Shown here piece after piece: positions 18,109-26,386 of a stretch of 64,000 bases of DNA; within the stretch, counting starts at the first letter, position 1; every line of letters begins with the position of its first letter. Both the position numbers and the translations under genes were made by a program. The stretch lies in contig NZ_CP069349.1 of assembly GCF_021497505.1 (NCBI RefSeq), forward strand, positions 2,445,780 through 2,509,779, written 5' to 3'. A model generated the notes under the pieces. The model was not told the DNA's origin, searched no databases, and saw nothing but the letters and a program-made list of their open reading frames with translations. Source of the DNA: Turicibacter sp. TJ11 (GTDB lineage: Bacteria; Bacillota_I; Bacilli_A; MOL361; Turicibacteraceae).

Positions 18109-18850
18109 TGTTTTGCAACTCCTTCCAGAATAAATCGAAGTAGTCTTTGAACTCAGGAGCTGTACGAGCAGTGAGTGGTGTTTTTTCACCAGCTGTCGTT
18201 AGTTTAATTTGATGGACACTTTGAATCGTTGTTGGACGATGAGTTAAAACAGCTACTGTATCTGCCATAGATATAGCTTCTGAGATATCATGTGTGACTA
18301 AGATAGCAGTTTTGTTTTCTTTTTTAATAATTTTATAAATATCGTCTGTCACAATCAAACGTGTCTGATAATCAAGACCTGAAAAAGATTCATCAAGCAG
18401 TAAAATATCAGGATTTAATGCGAGCGTTCGAATAAGAGCTGCCCGTTGTTTCATTCCACCAGATAACTCTCTAGGAAAATTATTTCTAAAATCCCACAAG
18501 TCATAAATCTCTAATAATCGTTTGATTTCAGCTTGAGCCTCATCCGTTAGTTTGTGTTGAATCTCAAGGCCAAGTGTTATATTTTTTAGAATTGTTCTCC
18601 ATTCAAATAGATGATCTTTTTGAAACATATAACCAATTTTTTTATCATAAGTGTCTACTGTTCCCCCAGTCGGTTCAAGTAGGCCTGCGATTATATTTAA
18701 AATCGTTGATTTTCCACATCCTGAAGGGCCGAGCAAAACTAAAATTTCGCCTTCTTTTACAGAGAAGTTAATATCTCTTAAAATTTGCCGCTCTTCCTCT
18801 GAAGAGTAGAAATCTTTATAGACATGGTTCATTTCTAGTACGATTGACAT
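18098..18850 (-). CDS. ABC transporter ATP-binding protein (SsuB/TauB/ThiZ type)
   Basis: A 250-residue ATPase. Walker A GPSGCGKST, Q-loop FQKDHLFEW, signature LSGGMKQR, Walker B ILLLDESFSGLD and H-loop VTHD are all present. It would drive import through the overlapping permease gene. GGAGGTGAC precedes the ATG. Just upstream on the coding strand is a dyad ATACTATATAGTAT and, further up, a terminator hairpin that separates it from the binding-protein gene, so expression of the ATPase/permease pair may be lower than, or separately controlled from, the binding protein. Confidence 0.93.
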   Translation of the reverse strand: MSIVLEMNHVYKDFYSSEEERQILRDINFSVKEGEILVLLGPSGCGKSTILNIIAGLLEPTGGTVDTYDKKIGYMFQKDHLFEWRTILKNITLGLEIQHKLTDEAQAEIKRLLEIYDLWDFRNNFPRELSGGMKQRAALIRTLALNPDILLLDESFSGLDYQTRLIVTDDIYKIIKKENKTAILVTHDISEAISMADTVAVLTHRPTTIQSVHQIKLTTAGEKTPLTARTAPEFKDYFDLFWKELQNNEK

Positions 18851-18927
18851 ATTGAGTCACCTCCGTTTTGCGTCTATACTATATAGTATTAAGAGAGTAA
18901 AAAAACTGTACCTTAGAATGAAAATAA

Positions 18928-18963
18928 AAAGATTTAGCGCCTTATACAAGAGCTAAATCTTTT
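18928..18963 (-). terminator. Terminator/attenuator between binding-protein and ATPase genes
   Basis: On the minus strand AGATTTAGC and GCTAAATCT form a 9-bp stem followed by TTTTTATTTT. It sits just after the binding-protein stop codon. Confidence 0.8.
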
Positions 18964-18973
18964 CGATCACTAG

Positions 18974-19999
18974 TTATTTTATATTAGAAATTGCATTTTC
19001 AGCATAAGTCGTATCAACGACAGCATCGTAAGGTGCGCGGGTATCTAATTGATCAGCAAGTTGCATAATATCCATTAAATTATTAAGGCTATCTTCTTTT
19101 AGAAGTGGAGTATCTGCCCATGCATCGATGGAACGATAACGATCAATAACAGTTACTAAATCTTCTAATTCCATATCTGGGAAGAATTCATGAATAGATT
19201 GTGCAATTTCTTCGCTTGAATGAGTAGCTACCCACTGTTGTCCTTTATAAACAGCGTTTGTAAAGTTTTGAATCACATCTCCATTTTCACTGATATAAGA
19301 TTTAGTAGCACTGTAGCAGGTAAAAGGAATATTGTCAGTTTGTTCACCGATTGAAGCAACGATATAGCCTTTTCCTTGTTTCTCCATGGTCGTTGCTAAT
19401 GGTTCAAATAAAGTGACATACTCAGCATCAAGTCCCGTGAATGCTCCTGCCATTGCATCAAATGAAATATCGGTACGCACATTAACTTCAGCTGTTGCAT
19501 CATCAGGACGTGCATCAAGTCCGTTAGCTTTTAAGACGTATTCAAGCGTCATTTCAGGAACTCCACCTTTACGTCCTCCAATTACTTCAGAACCCGCTAA
19601 ATCACTAAATTTAAAATCGTCTATTGGATTTTTAGAAACTAAGAAACTACCATCTCTTTGAGTCACTTGAGCAAAGTTAATCGGTTGATCTTTTCCACCC
19701 TCGTTATAAACATAAATCGTTGCCTCAGGTCCCATAAATCCAACTTGAACTTCCCCAGAGATTAAAGCCGCCATTGCTTTATCGGCACCACCGGCATTAA
19801 TTAACTCAATTTCAAGACCTTCTTCTTCAAAAAAACCTTCGCTAATAGCAACATAGTGTGGCGCATAAAAAACAGAATGAGTGACTTCAGCCACTTTTAT
19901 TTTTGTTAACTCATCCGCTTGTTGAGTACATCCAGCTAAAACACCTGTAAATAAAAAAACTAAAACAAAAAAGGTAAACGTATTCTTAAACTTTTTCAT
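18974..19999 (-). CDS. NMT1/SsuA-like ABC substrate-binding lipoprotein
   Basis: A 341-residue extracellular binding lipoprotein: signal peptide with lipobox LAGC (Cys24), then an NMT1/THI5-like fold (KIKVAEVTHSVFYAPHYVAISEGFF in pieces, GGADKAMAALISGEVQVGFMGPEA, IGGRKGG, DAMAGAFTGLDAEYV). Start at ATG 19999 after AAGGAGG; an in-frame ATG at 20017 lies upstream of that site. Family members bind nitrate, aliphatic sulfonates, taurine or thiamine-pyrimidine precursors. I found no TPP riboswitch upstream, so the thiamine-precursor option is not supported by regulation; substrate left open. Confidence 0.88.
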   Translation of the reverse strand: MKKFKNTFTFFVLVFLFTGVLAGCTQQADELTKIKVAEVTHSVFYAPHYVAISEGFFEEEGLEIELINAGGADKAMAALISGEVQVGFMGPEATIYVYNEGGKDQPINFAQVTQRDGSFLVSKNPIDDFKFSDLAGSEVIGGRKGGVPEMTLEYVLKANGLDARPDDATAEVNVRTDISFDAMAGAFTGLDAEYVTLFEPLATTMEKQGKGYIVASIGEQTDNIPFTCYSATKSYISENGDVIQNFTNAVYKGQQWVATHSSEEIAQSIHEFFPDMELEDLVTVIDRYRSIDAWADTPLLKEDSLNNLMDIMQLADQLDTRAPYDAVVDTTYAENAISNIK

Positions 20000-20340
20000 A
20001 GGAAACCTCCTTATCACCGAATGATTAGTTTTCGGCCTAACATATCGTATTACAACTAGGCAAAAGATGTGTTATAAAAATAATGAATATTTTTTTGATT
20101 GTCTCATAATAAAAGGAATATTGGACATAATTGTAAGTGAGAGTAGTAGATATTCACTTTTTTTCGACAAGTCTTGATAAATTATTATTTTTTAACAGGA
20201 AATTCATTGACTTAAACTACTATTATTCTTTAGAATGATTAATGAACGCTAAAAATCTATAAAGCAAGAAAATACTAAATGATTATACGTATCCATACAA
20301 ATTAAAAATAAAAGGATGCATAATTTTGGAGGTTAGTTCA
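20000..20340. other. Divergent intergenic region between two importers
   Basis: About 340 bases separating two divergent ABC systems. It contains the promoter TTGACT...TAGAAT for the plus-strand importer and a roughly 100-nt leader. No riboswitch was recognised on either strand. Confidence 0.5.
20207..20236 (+). promoter_or_regulatory. Probable promoter of the carbohydrate importer operon
   Basis: TTGACT (20207-20212), 18-nt spacer, TAGAAT (20231-20236). Confidence 0.55.
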
Positions 20341-21384
20341 ATGGAAGTAAGATTAGAGGGCATTACAAAAAGCTTTGGAAATTTTACAGCAGTTAATAAT
20401 TTAAACGTTACAATTGAAGATGGAACATTAGCTGGACTTTTAGGACCATCTGGTTGTGGAAAATCTACAACATTATATATGATTGCTGGTTTAGAGAAAC
20501 CAACAAGTGGTCGTATTTATTTTGGAGATGAAGATGTAACAGATTTACCACCAGAAAAGCGCGGAATTGGTTTAGTGTTCCAAAACTATGCGTTATATCC
20601 TCATATGACAGTACGTCAAAATATTATGTTCCCACTTGAGAATGCAAAAGTTCCTAAAGCAGAAGCATTAAAAACTGCTCAAGAAATGGCAGACTTAGTT
20701 CAAATTGGACACTTAATGGATCGTAAACCAGGTGAATTATCTGGAGGTCAACAACAACGTGTAGCGATCGCTCGTGCTATTGCAAAAAAACCACGTGTAT
20801 TATTATTAGATGAGCCATTATCAAACTTAGATGCTCGCTTACGTTTAGAAACACGCGAAGAAATTCGTCGTATTCAACAAGAAACTGGAATCACAACGAT
20901 TTTCGTAACACACGATCAAGAGGAAGCGATGAGTATTACGGATTCAATCGTTTTAATGAAAGATGGAGTATTACAACAAAAAGAAGCACCTCAAGAAATG
21001 TATCGTAAACCTGCTAATCAATTCGTTGCCTCATTCATGGGAACTCCACCAATGGGATTCATGAATGGTAAAGTAGAAGGTGGAAAAATTTTAATTGGTT
21101 CATTAACATTAGGTCACACTGAAATTCAAGATGGAGAAGTGATCGTTGGGGTTCGTCCAGAATCATGGCGCTTATCAGAATCTGAAGGTGTAGAAGCAAC
21201 AGTAACAATGGTAGAGGTTATTGGACGTGATACATTAATGACAGTTGATATTGCTGGACAAAAAGTAAGATGTTTAATTGATTCAGATTACGAAGTAAAA
21301 GTATCTGATGTGATTAAATTAACAGTTAAGCCACAAGCAATCCATTTATTCGATGCAGCTTCAGGTCATCGTTTAGTAGGGTAG
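20341..21384 (+). CDS. Carbohydrate ABC transporter ATPase (UgpC/MsmX type)
   Basis: A 347-residue ATPase of the CUT1 family. Walker A GPSGCGKST, Q-loop FQNYALYPHMT, signature LSGGQQQR, Walker B VLLLDEPLSNLD, H-loop VTHD; a C-terminal regulatory TOBE/OB extension from about residue 235 is typical of MalK/UgpC. Start ATG 20341 after TTTGGAGG; the in-frame TTG at 20326 overlaps the ribosome-binding site. Heads an ATPase-permease-permease-binding protein operon. Confidence 0.93.
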   Translation: MEVRLEGITKSFGNFTAVNNLNVTIEDGTLAGLLGPSGCGKSTTLYMIAGLEKPTSGRIYFGDEDVTDLPPEKRGIGLVFQNYALYPHMTVRQNIMFPLENAKVPKAEALKTAQEMADLVQIGHLMDRKPGELSGGQQQRVAIARAIAKKPRVLLLDEPLSNLDARLRLETREEIRRIQQETGITTIFVTHDQEEAMSITDSIVLMKDGVLQQKEAPQEMYRKPANQFVASFMGTPPMGFMNGKVEGGKILIGSLTLGHTEIQDGEVIVGVRPESWRLSESEGVEATVTMVEVIGRDTLMTVDIAGQKVRCLIDSDYEVKVSDVIKLTVKPQAIHLFDAASGHRLVG

Positions 21385-21393
21385 GTGTAAATA

Positions 21394-22311
21394 ATGAAAA
21401 AAAAGGCTAATCTATCGAATGCTACTAAAACTACCATTAAACATAATTTTTTAGGTTATTTATACTTATTACCCACATTAATTATTACTTTAGTATTCGT
21501 TGTCTACCCATTAATCATGTCGTTTAGAATGGGATTCTATGAGAAGTATAATTACTATACTGAAGTAGGAACAGGATTTGGATTATCAACATTTAAATTT
21601 GTTTTAAACGATCCAAGTTTCCAAAAGGCATTAATGAATACATTCTTAATCGTTATTGTTGCAGTACCAGTCTCTATGATTATTGCATTAGCGATTGCGT
21701 TACTTTTAAATGCTGGAATTAAGGCGAGTAAAGTATTCCAAGCCATTTATTTCTTACCGTATGTTACATCAGTTATTGCAATCGGAATCGTATGGAGCTG
21801 GTTATTCCATAGTGACTTTGGATATATTAATCAGTTTTTAGGATTATTTGGTGTAGAACCAATTCAGTGGTTAAATGATCCTAAAATGGCAATTTGGGCA
21901 TTAATCATTTTCAATATTTGGAGTGGTCTAGCATTCAAGATTGTAATCTTCTTATCAGGATTACAAAATATTGACCCACAATATTATAAAGCAGCACAAA
22001 TTGACGGAACACCAAAATGGAAGGTGTTTAGCCGTATTACATTACCGTTATTATCACCAACTGTCTTTTTCTTAACGATTACGTCAATTATCGGAAGCTT
22101 CAAAGTTTACAATGAAGTATTCGCTTTATTTGGTGGTAAACCAGGACCGGCTAATAGCTGTATGACGGTTGTATATTATATCTATGATATGTTCTACGGA
22201 TCATCACAAGTACATAAAGCAGCAGCAGCTTCAATTATTTTATTTGTGATTATCTTAATTATCACAGGTATTCAAATGGTATTAAGTAAAAAATTAGTTC
22301 ATTACAAATAG
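21394..22311 (+). CDS. Carbohydrate ABC transporter permease 1 (UgpA/MalF type)
   Basis: A 305-residue membrane permease with six helices; the EAA loop reads YYKAAQIDGTPKWKVFSRITLPLL, the contact site for the ATPase. It is the MalF/UgpA-like half of a CUT1 importer. The start follows the ATPase stop by 9 bases and the next permease starts 12 bases after its stop, so all are in one operon. Confidence 0.93.
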   Translation: MKKKANLSNATKTTIKHNFLGYLYLLPTLIITLVFVVYPLIMSFRMGFYEKYNYYTEVGTGFGLSTFKFVLNDPSFQKALMNTFLIVIVAVPVSMIIALAIALLLNAGIKASKVFQAIYFLPYVTSVIAIGIVWSWLFHSDFGYINQFLGLFGVEPIQWLNDPKMAIWALIIFNIWSGLAFKIVIFLSGLQNIDPQYYKAAQIDGTPKWKVFSRITLPLLSPTVFFLTITSIIGSFKVYNEVFALFGGKPGPANSCMTVVYYIYDMFYGSSQVHKAAAASIILFVIILIITGIQMVLSKKLVHYK

Positions 22312-22323
22312 GGAGTGTGCTCA

Positions 22324-23166
22324 ATGGAAGGTAATACAAATAAGGTTACGTCAGTATGGGCTAAAGTGTTAATTTACATTGCGCTATCACTTGGAGCAAT
22401 TGTTATGCTTTTCCCGTTTATCTTCATGATTTTAACGTCATTAAAAACATATTCTGAATCAATTGCTGTGCCACCAAAAATTTTCCCAAGTATCGCACAG
22501 TTTGATAACTATAAAACAGCAATGGAGATGGCTCCATTCGATATTTACTTCAAAAATACAGTTATCTCGGCAGTTGGAAATACAATATTAACGATATTTG
22601 TAACTATCTTTGCTGCATTTGCATTTACAAGATATAAGTTTTTTGGAAGTAACACAATTTTCACTTTATTATTAGCAACAATGATGGTTCCTGGAGAAAT
22701 GTTAATCATCCAAAACTATCAAACAGTTTCTGCGTTAGGATGGATCGATACGTTCAAAGGATTAATCATCCCTTATATTGCGAATGTGTTTTATATTTTC
22801 TTATTAAGACAATATTTCATGCAAATTCCGGAACAGTTATATAAAGCAGCTAAAATTGATGGATGTAGTGATTGGAAGTACTTATGGAAAATTATGATTC
22901 CAAATACGATTAGTGCGATTGTAACGATTGCAATCTTAAACTTCATTGCAAGTTGGAATGCATTCTTATGGCCATTATTAATCACAAACAAAGATAATAT
23001 GCGTGTTTTAACGATCGGTTTAACACACTTTACAAATGAATCTGGATCACAAGTTCATTTACAAATGGCAGCCGCAACAATCATTATTATTCCAGTAGTA
23101 ATTATTTACTTATTCTTACAAAAGTATATTATTAGTGGAGTAACACGTGGAGGATTAAAAGGTTAG
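22324..23166 (+). CDS. Carbohydrate ABC transporter permease 2 (UgpE/MalG type)
   Basis: A 280-residue permease, the MalG/UgpE-like partner. Visible are the N-terminal helix followed by FIFMILTSLKTYSES, the EAA loop YKAAKIDGCSDWKYLWKIMIP and the characteristic C-terminal YIISGVTRGGLKG. Start ATG 22324 after GGGAGTG; an in-frame GTG at 22315 lies inside the ribosome-binding site. Confidence 0.93.
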   Translation: MEGNTNKVTSVWAKVLIYIALSLGAIVMLFPFIFMILTSLKTYSESIAVPPKIFPSIAQFDNYKTAMEMAPFDIYFKNTVISAVGNTILTIFVTIFAAFAFTRYKFFGSNTIFTLLLATMMVPGEMLIIQNYQTVSALGWIDTFKGLIIPYIANVFYIFLLRQYFMQIPEQLYKAAKIDGCSDWKYLWKIMIPNTISAIVTIAILNFIASWNAFLWPLLITNKDNMRVLTIGLTHFTNESGSQVHLQMAAATIIIIPVVIIYLFLQKYIISGVTRGGLKG

Positions 23167-23201
23167 GGTAACCTCATCTATAATCGTTAATTAAGCGTAT
23201 T

Positions 23202-23218
23202 AAAGGAGTAACTCCTTT
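23202..23218 (+). terminator. Intercistronic hairpin before the binding-protein gene
   Basis: AAAGGAGT and ACTCCTTT form an 8-bp near-perfect stem in the 96-base gap between the permease and binding-protein genes. With only a short T run it may be an mRNA stabiliser or partial terminator rather than a full stop; such elements often raise the dose of the binding protein. Confidence 0.45.
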
Positions 23219-23262
23219 TATACATATATAATTCAATGTAAATTGAGTAGGAGGACTACAAA

Positions 23263-24576
23263 GTGAAGAAATTAATGACATCTTTATCACTTATGGCTGG
23301 GGTAACTACTTTAGCAGCATGTTCAAGTGGTAACAAAGAACAAACACCTGAAACATCAGAGATCGTAACGACAATTGAAAGTCCAGTAACGATTGAATTT
23401 TGGCATGCAATGTCAGGAACAAATCAAGAAGCTGTTGATGCGTTAGTTGAGCAGTTTAACTCAACAATTGGGGCTGAAAAAAACATTACGGTTAAACCTG
23501 TATATCAAGGACAATATACAGATTTAAAAACAAAAACAACAGCTGCATTAAAATCAGGGTCAGTACCAGCAATTGCTCAAGCATATCCTGATTGGGTTGC
23601 TGAATATTTACAGTCAGGTTCAGTAGTAAACCTAACTCCATACATCGAAAACACAGAAGTTGGAATTAACGATTTTGATGATATCATCGCATCATATCGC
23701 GCTGAAAATAGTCAATATGAAGGTGGACAATTCTATTCATTACCATTTAATAAATCAACAGAAGTTTTATACTACAATAAAACGTTCTTTGAGGAAAATG
23801 GTTTAACTGTTCCAACAACTTGGGAAGAATTAGAAACTTTATCAGCGACTATTAAAGAATTAACAGGAAATCCTGCATTTGGTATTGATTCACCACAAAA
23901 CTACTTCATCACAATGGTTCAACAATTTGGTGGAGAGTATACAAACTCTCAAGGTGAAGTGTTATTCGGTGAAGATAATGCTAAAGCTGCTATTGAGGCT
24001 TTAGAGTTATTAAAACGTAATACAGATGCTGGATACTGGCGTTTAGCAGGAGAAGATAAATATCTTTCTGGACCATTCATGAGTGAATTAGTGTACATGT
24101 ACACAGGATCATCTGCTGGATATTCTCATATTTCATCAGCTGATTTTGAAGTTGGAGTAGCTCCAATTCCTCAAGTTTCTGATGAAACAGGAGCAGTTAT
24201 TCAACAAGGAACTAACGTTGTTGTATTTGATCAAAACAAATCATCAGAAGAAGTTTATGCAGCATACGAATTTGCTAAATATTTAGCATCATATGAAGGA
24301 AACTTAGCGTTCTCAACAACGACTTCATATTTACCAATTCGTGAATCAGTAATTGCTTCTGATGAATATCAAAACTACGTTGTAGAAGCTAACGATCAAA
24401 CTAAAGTAGTAGGTCCAGAACAAGCAGATTACTACTTCTATGATCCATCATTCTACACAGATACATATTCTTCATATAACGTACGTACTGCAGTTGGACA
24501 AGCAGTAGAGCAAGTTGTATTAAATGGTGTATCTCCAGAACAAGCAGTTCAAGAAGCTCTTAACTCTTTAAAATAA
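23263..24576 (+). CDS. ABC transporter substrate-binding lipoprotein (UgpB-like)
   Basis: A 437-residue family-1 solute-binding lipoprotein. Lipobox LAAC (Cys20) after a short signal peptide; then VTIEFWHAMSG, the family's N-terminal strand, and LPFNKSTEVLYYNKTFFEENGL and YMYTGSSAGY. The WHAMSG and NKSTEVLYYNK segments look most like glycerol-3-phosphate-binding UgpB proteins, so the importer may take up glycerol-3-phosphate or its diesters; other sugars are possible. GTG start at 23263 after AGGAGG. Last gene of the operon, with its own upstream hairpin and a strong terminator downstream. Confidence 0.88.
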   Translation: MKKLMTSLSLMAGVTTLAACSSGNKEQTPETSEIVTTIESPVTIEFWHAMSGTNQEAVDALVEQFNSTIGAEKNITVKPVYQGQYTDLKTKTTAALKSGSVPAIAQAYPDWVAEYLQSGSVVNLTPYIENTEVGINDFDDIIASYRAENSQYEGGQFYSLPFNKSTEVLYYNKTFFEENGLTVPTTWEELETLSATIKELTGNPAFGIDSPQNYFITMVQQFGGEYTNSQGEVLFGEDNAKAAIEALELLKRNTDAGYWRLAGEDKYLSGPFMSELVYMYTGSSAGYSHISSADFEVGVAPIPQVSDETGAVIQQGTNVVVFDQNKSSEEVYAAYEFAKYLASYEGNLAFSTTTSYLPIRESVIASDEYQNYVVEANDQTKVVGPEQADYYFYDPSFYTDTYSSYNVRTAVGQAVEQVVLNGVSPEQAVQEALNSLK

Positions 24577-24595
24577 ATAAGAAGCTTAATAGTTA

Positions 24596-24626
24596 AATAG
24601 AGGTAGACTTCTACCTCTATTTTTCT
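24596..24626 (+). terminator. Terminator of the carbohydrate importer operon
   Basis: AATAGAGGTAGA and TCTACCTCTATT form a 12-bp stem with a 2-nt apical gap, followed by TTTTT. Confidence 0.9.
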
Positions 24627-24658
24627 TTATAATTAGTAAAAAAAGGAGGATTAAATAC

Positions 24659-25600
24659 ATGACAATTCAAGAAAAGATTATTAATAAAATTAAAGAATAT
24701 CAGACCATTATTATTCATCGACACGTGATTCCAGATGGTGATGCCTATGGTTCATCGTTTGGTTTAGCTGAGTTGATACGTACCACATTTCCAGATAAAA
24801 AAGTATATGTCGTTGGTGAAGAGTTAGATTATTTAAACTATATAGGAACAACTGATAAAATTGAAGATTCTGTTTACAATAATGCTCTTGTTATAATTAC
24901 TGATACGTCAAATGCTGCACGTATTTCAGATGATCGTTGGAGATTAGGAACTTATAAAATTAAAATTGATCATCACCCATTTTCAGATGAATATGCAGAT
25001 ATTGAATGGATTGACACATCATATACCTCAACGTGTGAAATGATCACATCTTTACTCATTGAACAACAATTAAAAATAAGTGATAATGGCGCACGCTGTT
25101 TATATAATGGAATCATTTCTGACACAGGACGTTTCTTATTTAGAGGGGTTTCGGAACAAACATTACGTTACGCGTCTACGCTACTAAAATATGACTTTGA
25201 TATGATTGAATTATATGCACATATGTATACTCAATCTAAATCACTTGTACGTTTTAAAGGTTATGCATTATTAAACTTTAAAGAAACGAATAACGGGGTT
25301 GGTTATCTTAAATTAACGGATGAACAATTAAAAGAGTTTAATATTGATGAAAACTCTGCTTCATCACAAGTAAATACACTTGCCAATATTGAAGGAATTA
25401 AGATTTGGGCATTTTTTGTTGAGGATAAAGCTCAAGGAGATATCCGTGTCAATTTACGTTCAAGTGGAGCAGCAGTTAATGAAGTTGCTAAAAAATACGG
25501 TGGTGGTGGTCATCTTCAAGCCGCTGGAGCACGTGTTAATTCATGGGATACGATTGATGAAATGATTAAAGATTTAGACCAATTAGCACAACAAAATTAA
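24659..25600 (+). CDS. nrnA: DHH-family oligoribonuclease/pAp phosphatase NrnA
   Basis: A 313-residue bifunctional enzyme that degrades short RNA oligomers and removes the 3' phosphate of pAp. DHH-family motifs: HRHVIPDGDAYGSS near residue 20, ITDTSNAARI, KIDHHPFSDEYAD (the DHH signature), ISDTGRF and the DHHA1 domain glycine loop GGGGHLQAAGA. AAAAGGAGG precedes the ATG. surE follows after 11 bases, an operon of two phosphohydrolases of nucleotide or RNA turnover. Confidence 0.93.
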   Translation: MTIQEKIINKIKEYQTIIIHRHVIPDGDAYGSSFGLAELIRTTFPDKKVYVVGEELDYLNYIGTTDKIEDSVYNNALVIITDTSNAARISDDRWRLGTYKIKIDHHPFSDEYADIEWIDTSYTSTCEMITSLLIEQQLKISDNGARCLYNGIISDTGRFLFRGVSEQTLRYASTLLKYDFDMIELYAHMYTQSKSLVRFKGYALLNFKETNNGVGYLKLTDEQLKEFNIDENSASSQVNTLANIEGIKIWAFFVEDKAQGDIRVNLRSSGAAVNEVAKKYGGGGHLQAAGARVNSWDTIDEMIKDLDQLAQQN

Positions 25601-25611
25601 AGGATGGTAAG

Positions 25612-26328
25612 ATGAAGATTTTAATTACAAATGATGATGGAATTCAAGCACCTGGAATTCATGCATTAGCTGATATTGCCTCAAATTATGGTGAAGTATA
25701 TGTGGTTGCGCCACATACGAATAATAGTGCAGTTAGCCATGGAATTACGATGCGTCGACCATTAAAGTCATATCCAACGGTTGTGAAAGGTGCCACATTA
25801 GCTATGGGGATTGATGGCACACCTGCTGACTGTGTCAAATATGCTTTAGCTCATTTAAAAATCAAGCCAGATGTCGTGTTATCTGGTATTAACGATGAAC
25901 GCAATGTTGGAACAGATGTTTTATACTCTGGGACAGTTTCAGGTGCTATTGAAGCTAATTTATGTGGATATCCAGCCATTGCTGTTTCTACAACCGATTC
26001 AAACTTTAAAGTTGTAACAGATCATTTTCCTAATTTATTTGAAAAATTATTATCTGGTTTATTAACATCGGATACAACGATTAATATTAACTTTCCATCA
26101 TTAGAGACGCCAAAAGGAGTTAAAGTGACGACGGTAGGAATTAGTCGATACGATGAGACTTATGTTGAAGAGGAAGACGGACATCGTTTATCAGGTCCGC
26201 TAATTGATATGGATCAGCCTGAAGAAACAGACGTTAAATCAATCATGAATGGCTATATTACGGTTACGCCTTTAAAATTTAAACTTTATGATGATGATAA
26301 AATTAATGAGTTTATGAAAGTATTTTAA
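25612..26328 (+). CDS. surE: 5'/3'-nucleotidase SurE
   Basis: A 238-residue metal-dependent nucleotidase. N-terminal ILITNDDGIQAPG carries the Asp pair that binds metal; NNSAVSHGIT the serine ligand; GTPADCVKYAL; and LSGIN...NVGTDVLYSGTVSGA the asparagine ligand and phosphate loop. At the position where the family usually has SGINxGxN the sequence is SGINDERN, so a normally conserved glycine is replaced by glutamate; all metal ligands remain. Length is normal. AAGGATGG precedes the ATG. Confidence 0.93.
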   Translation: MKILITNDDGIQAPGIHALADIASNYGEVYVVAPHTNNSAVSHGITMRRPLKSYPTVVKGATLAMGIDGTPADCVKYALAHLKIKPDVVLSGINDERNVGTDVLYSGTVSGAIEANLCGYPAIAVSTTDSNFKVVTDHFPNLFEKLLSGLLTSDTTININFPSLETPKGVKVTTVGISRYDETYVEEEDGHRLSGPLIDMDQPEETDVKSIMNGYITVTPLKFKLYDDDKINEFMKVF

Positions 26329-26353
26329 AAGTAATGGTATTATCTAAATAAAC

Positions 26354-26380
26354 AAAAAAGAGAGGCTACCTCTCTTTTTT
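26354..26380. terminator. Bidirectional terminator between surE and mocR
   Basis: AAAAAAGAGAGG, loop CTA, CCTCTCTTTTTT: 12-bp stem flanked by A and T runs, serving both converging genes. Confidence 0.92.
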
Positions 26381-26386
26381 ATTTAT

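Noticed and set aside
20018-20325. TPP riboswitch controlling the NMT1-like importer
   Set aside because: No conserved CTGAGA-type core on the minus strand; the binding protein could be for other substrates.
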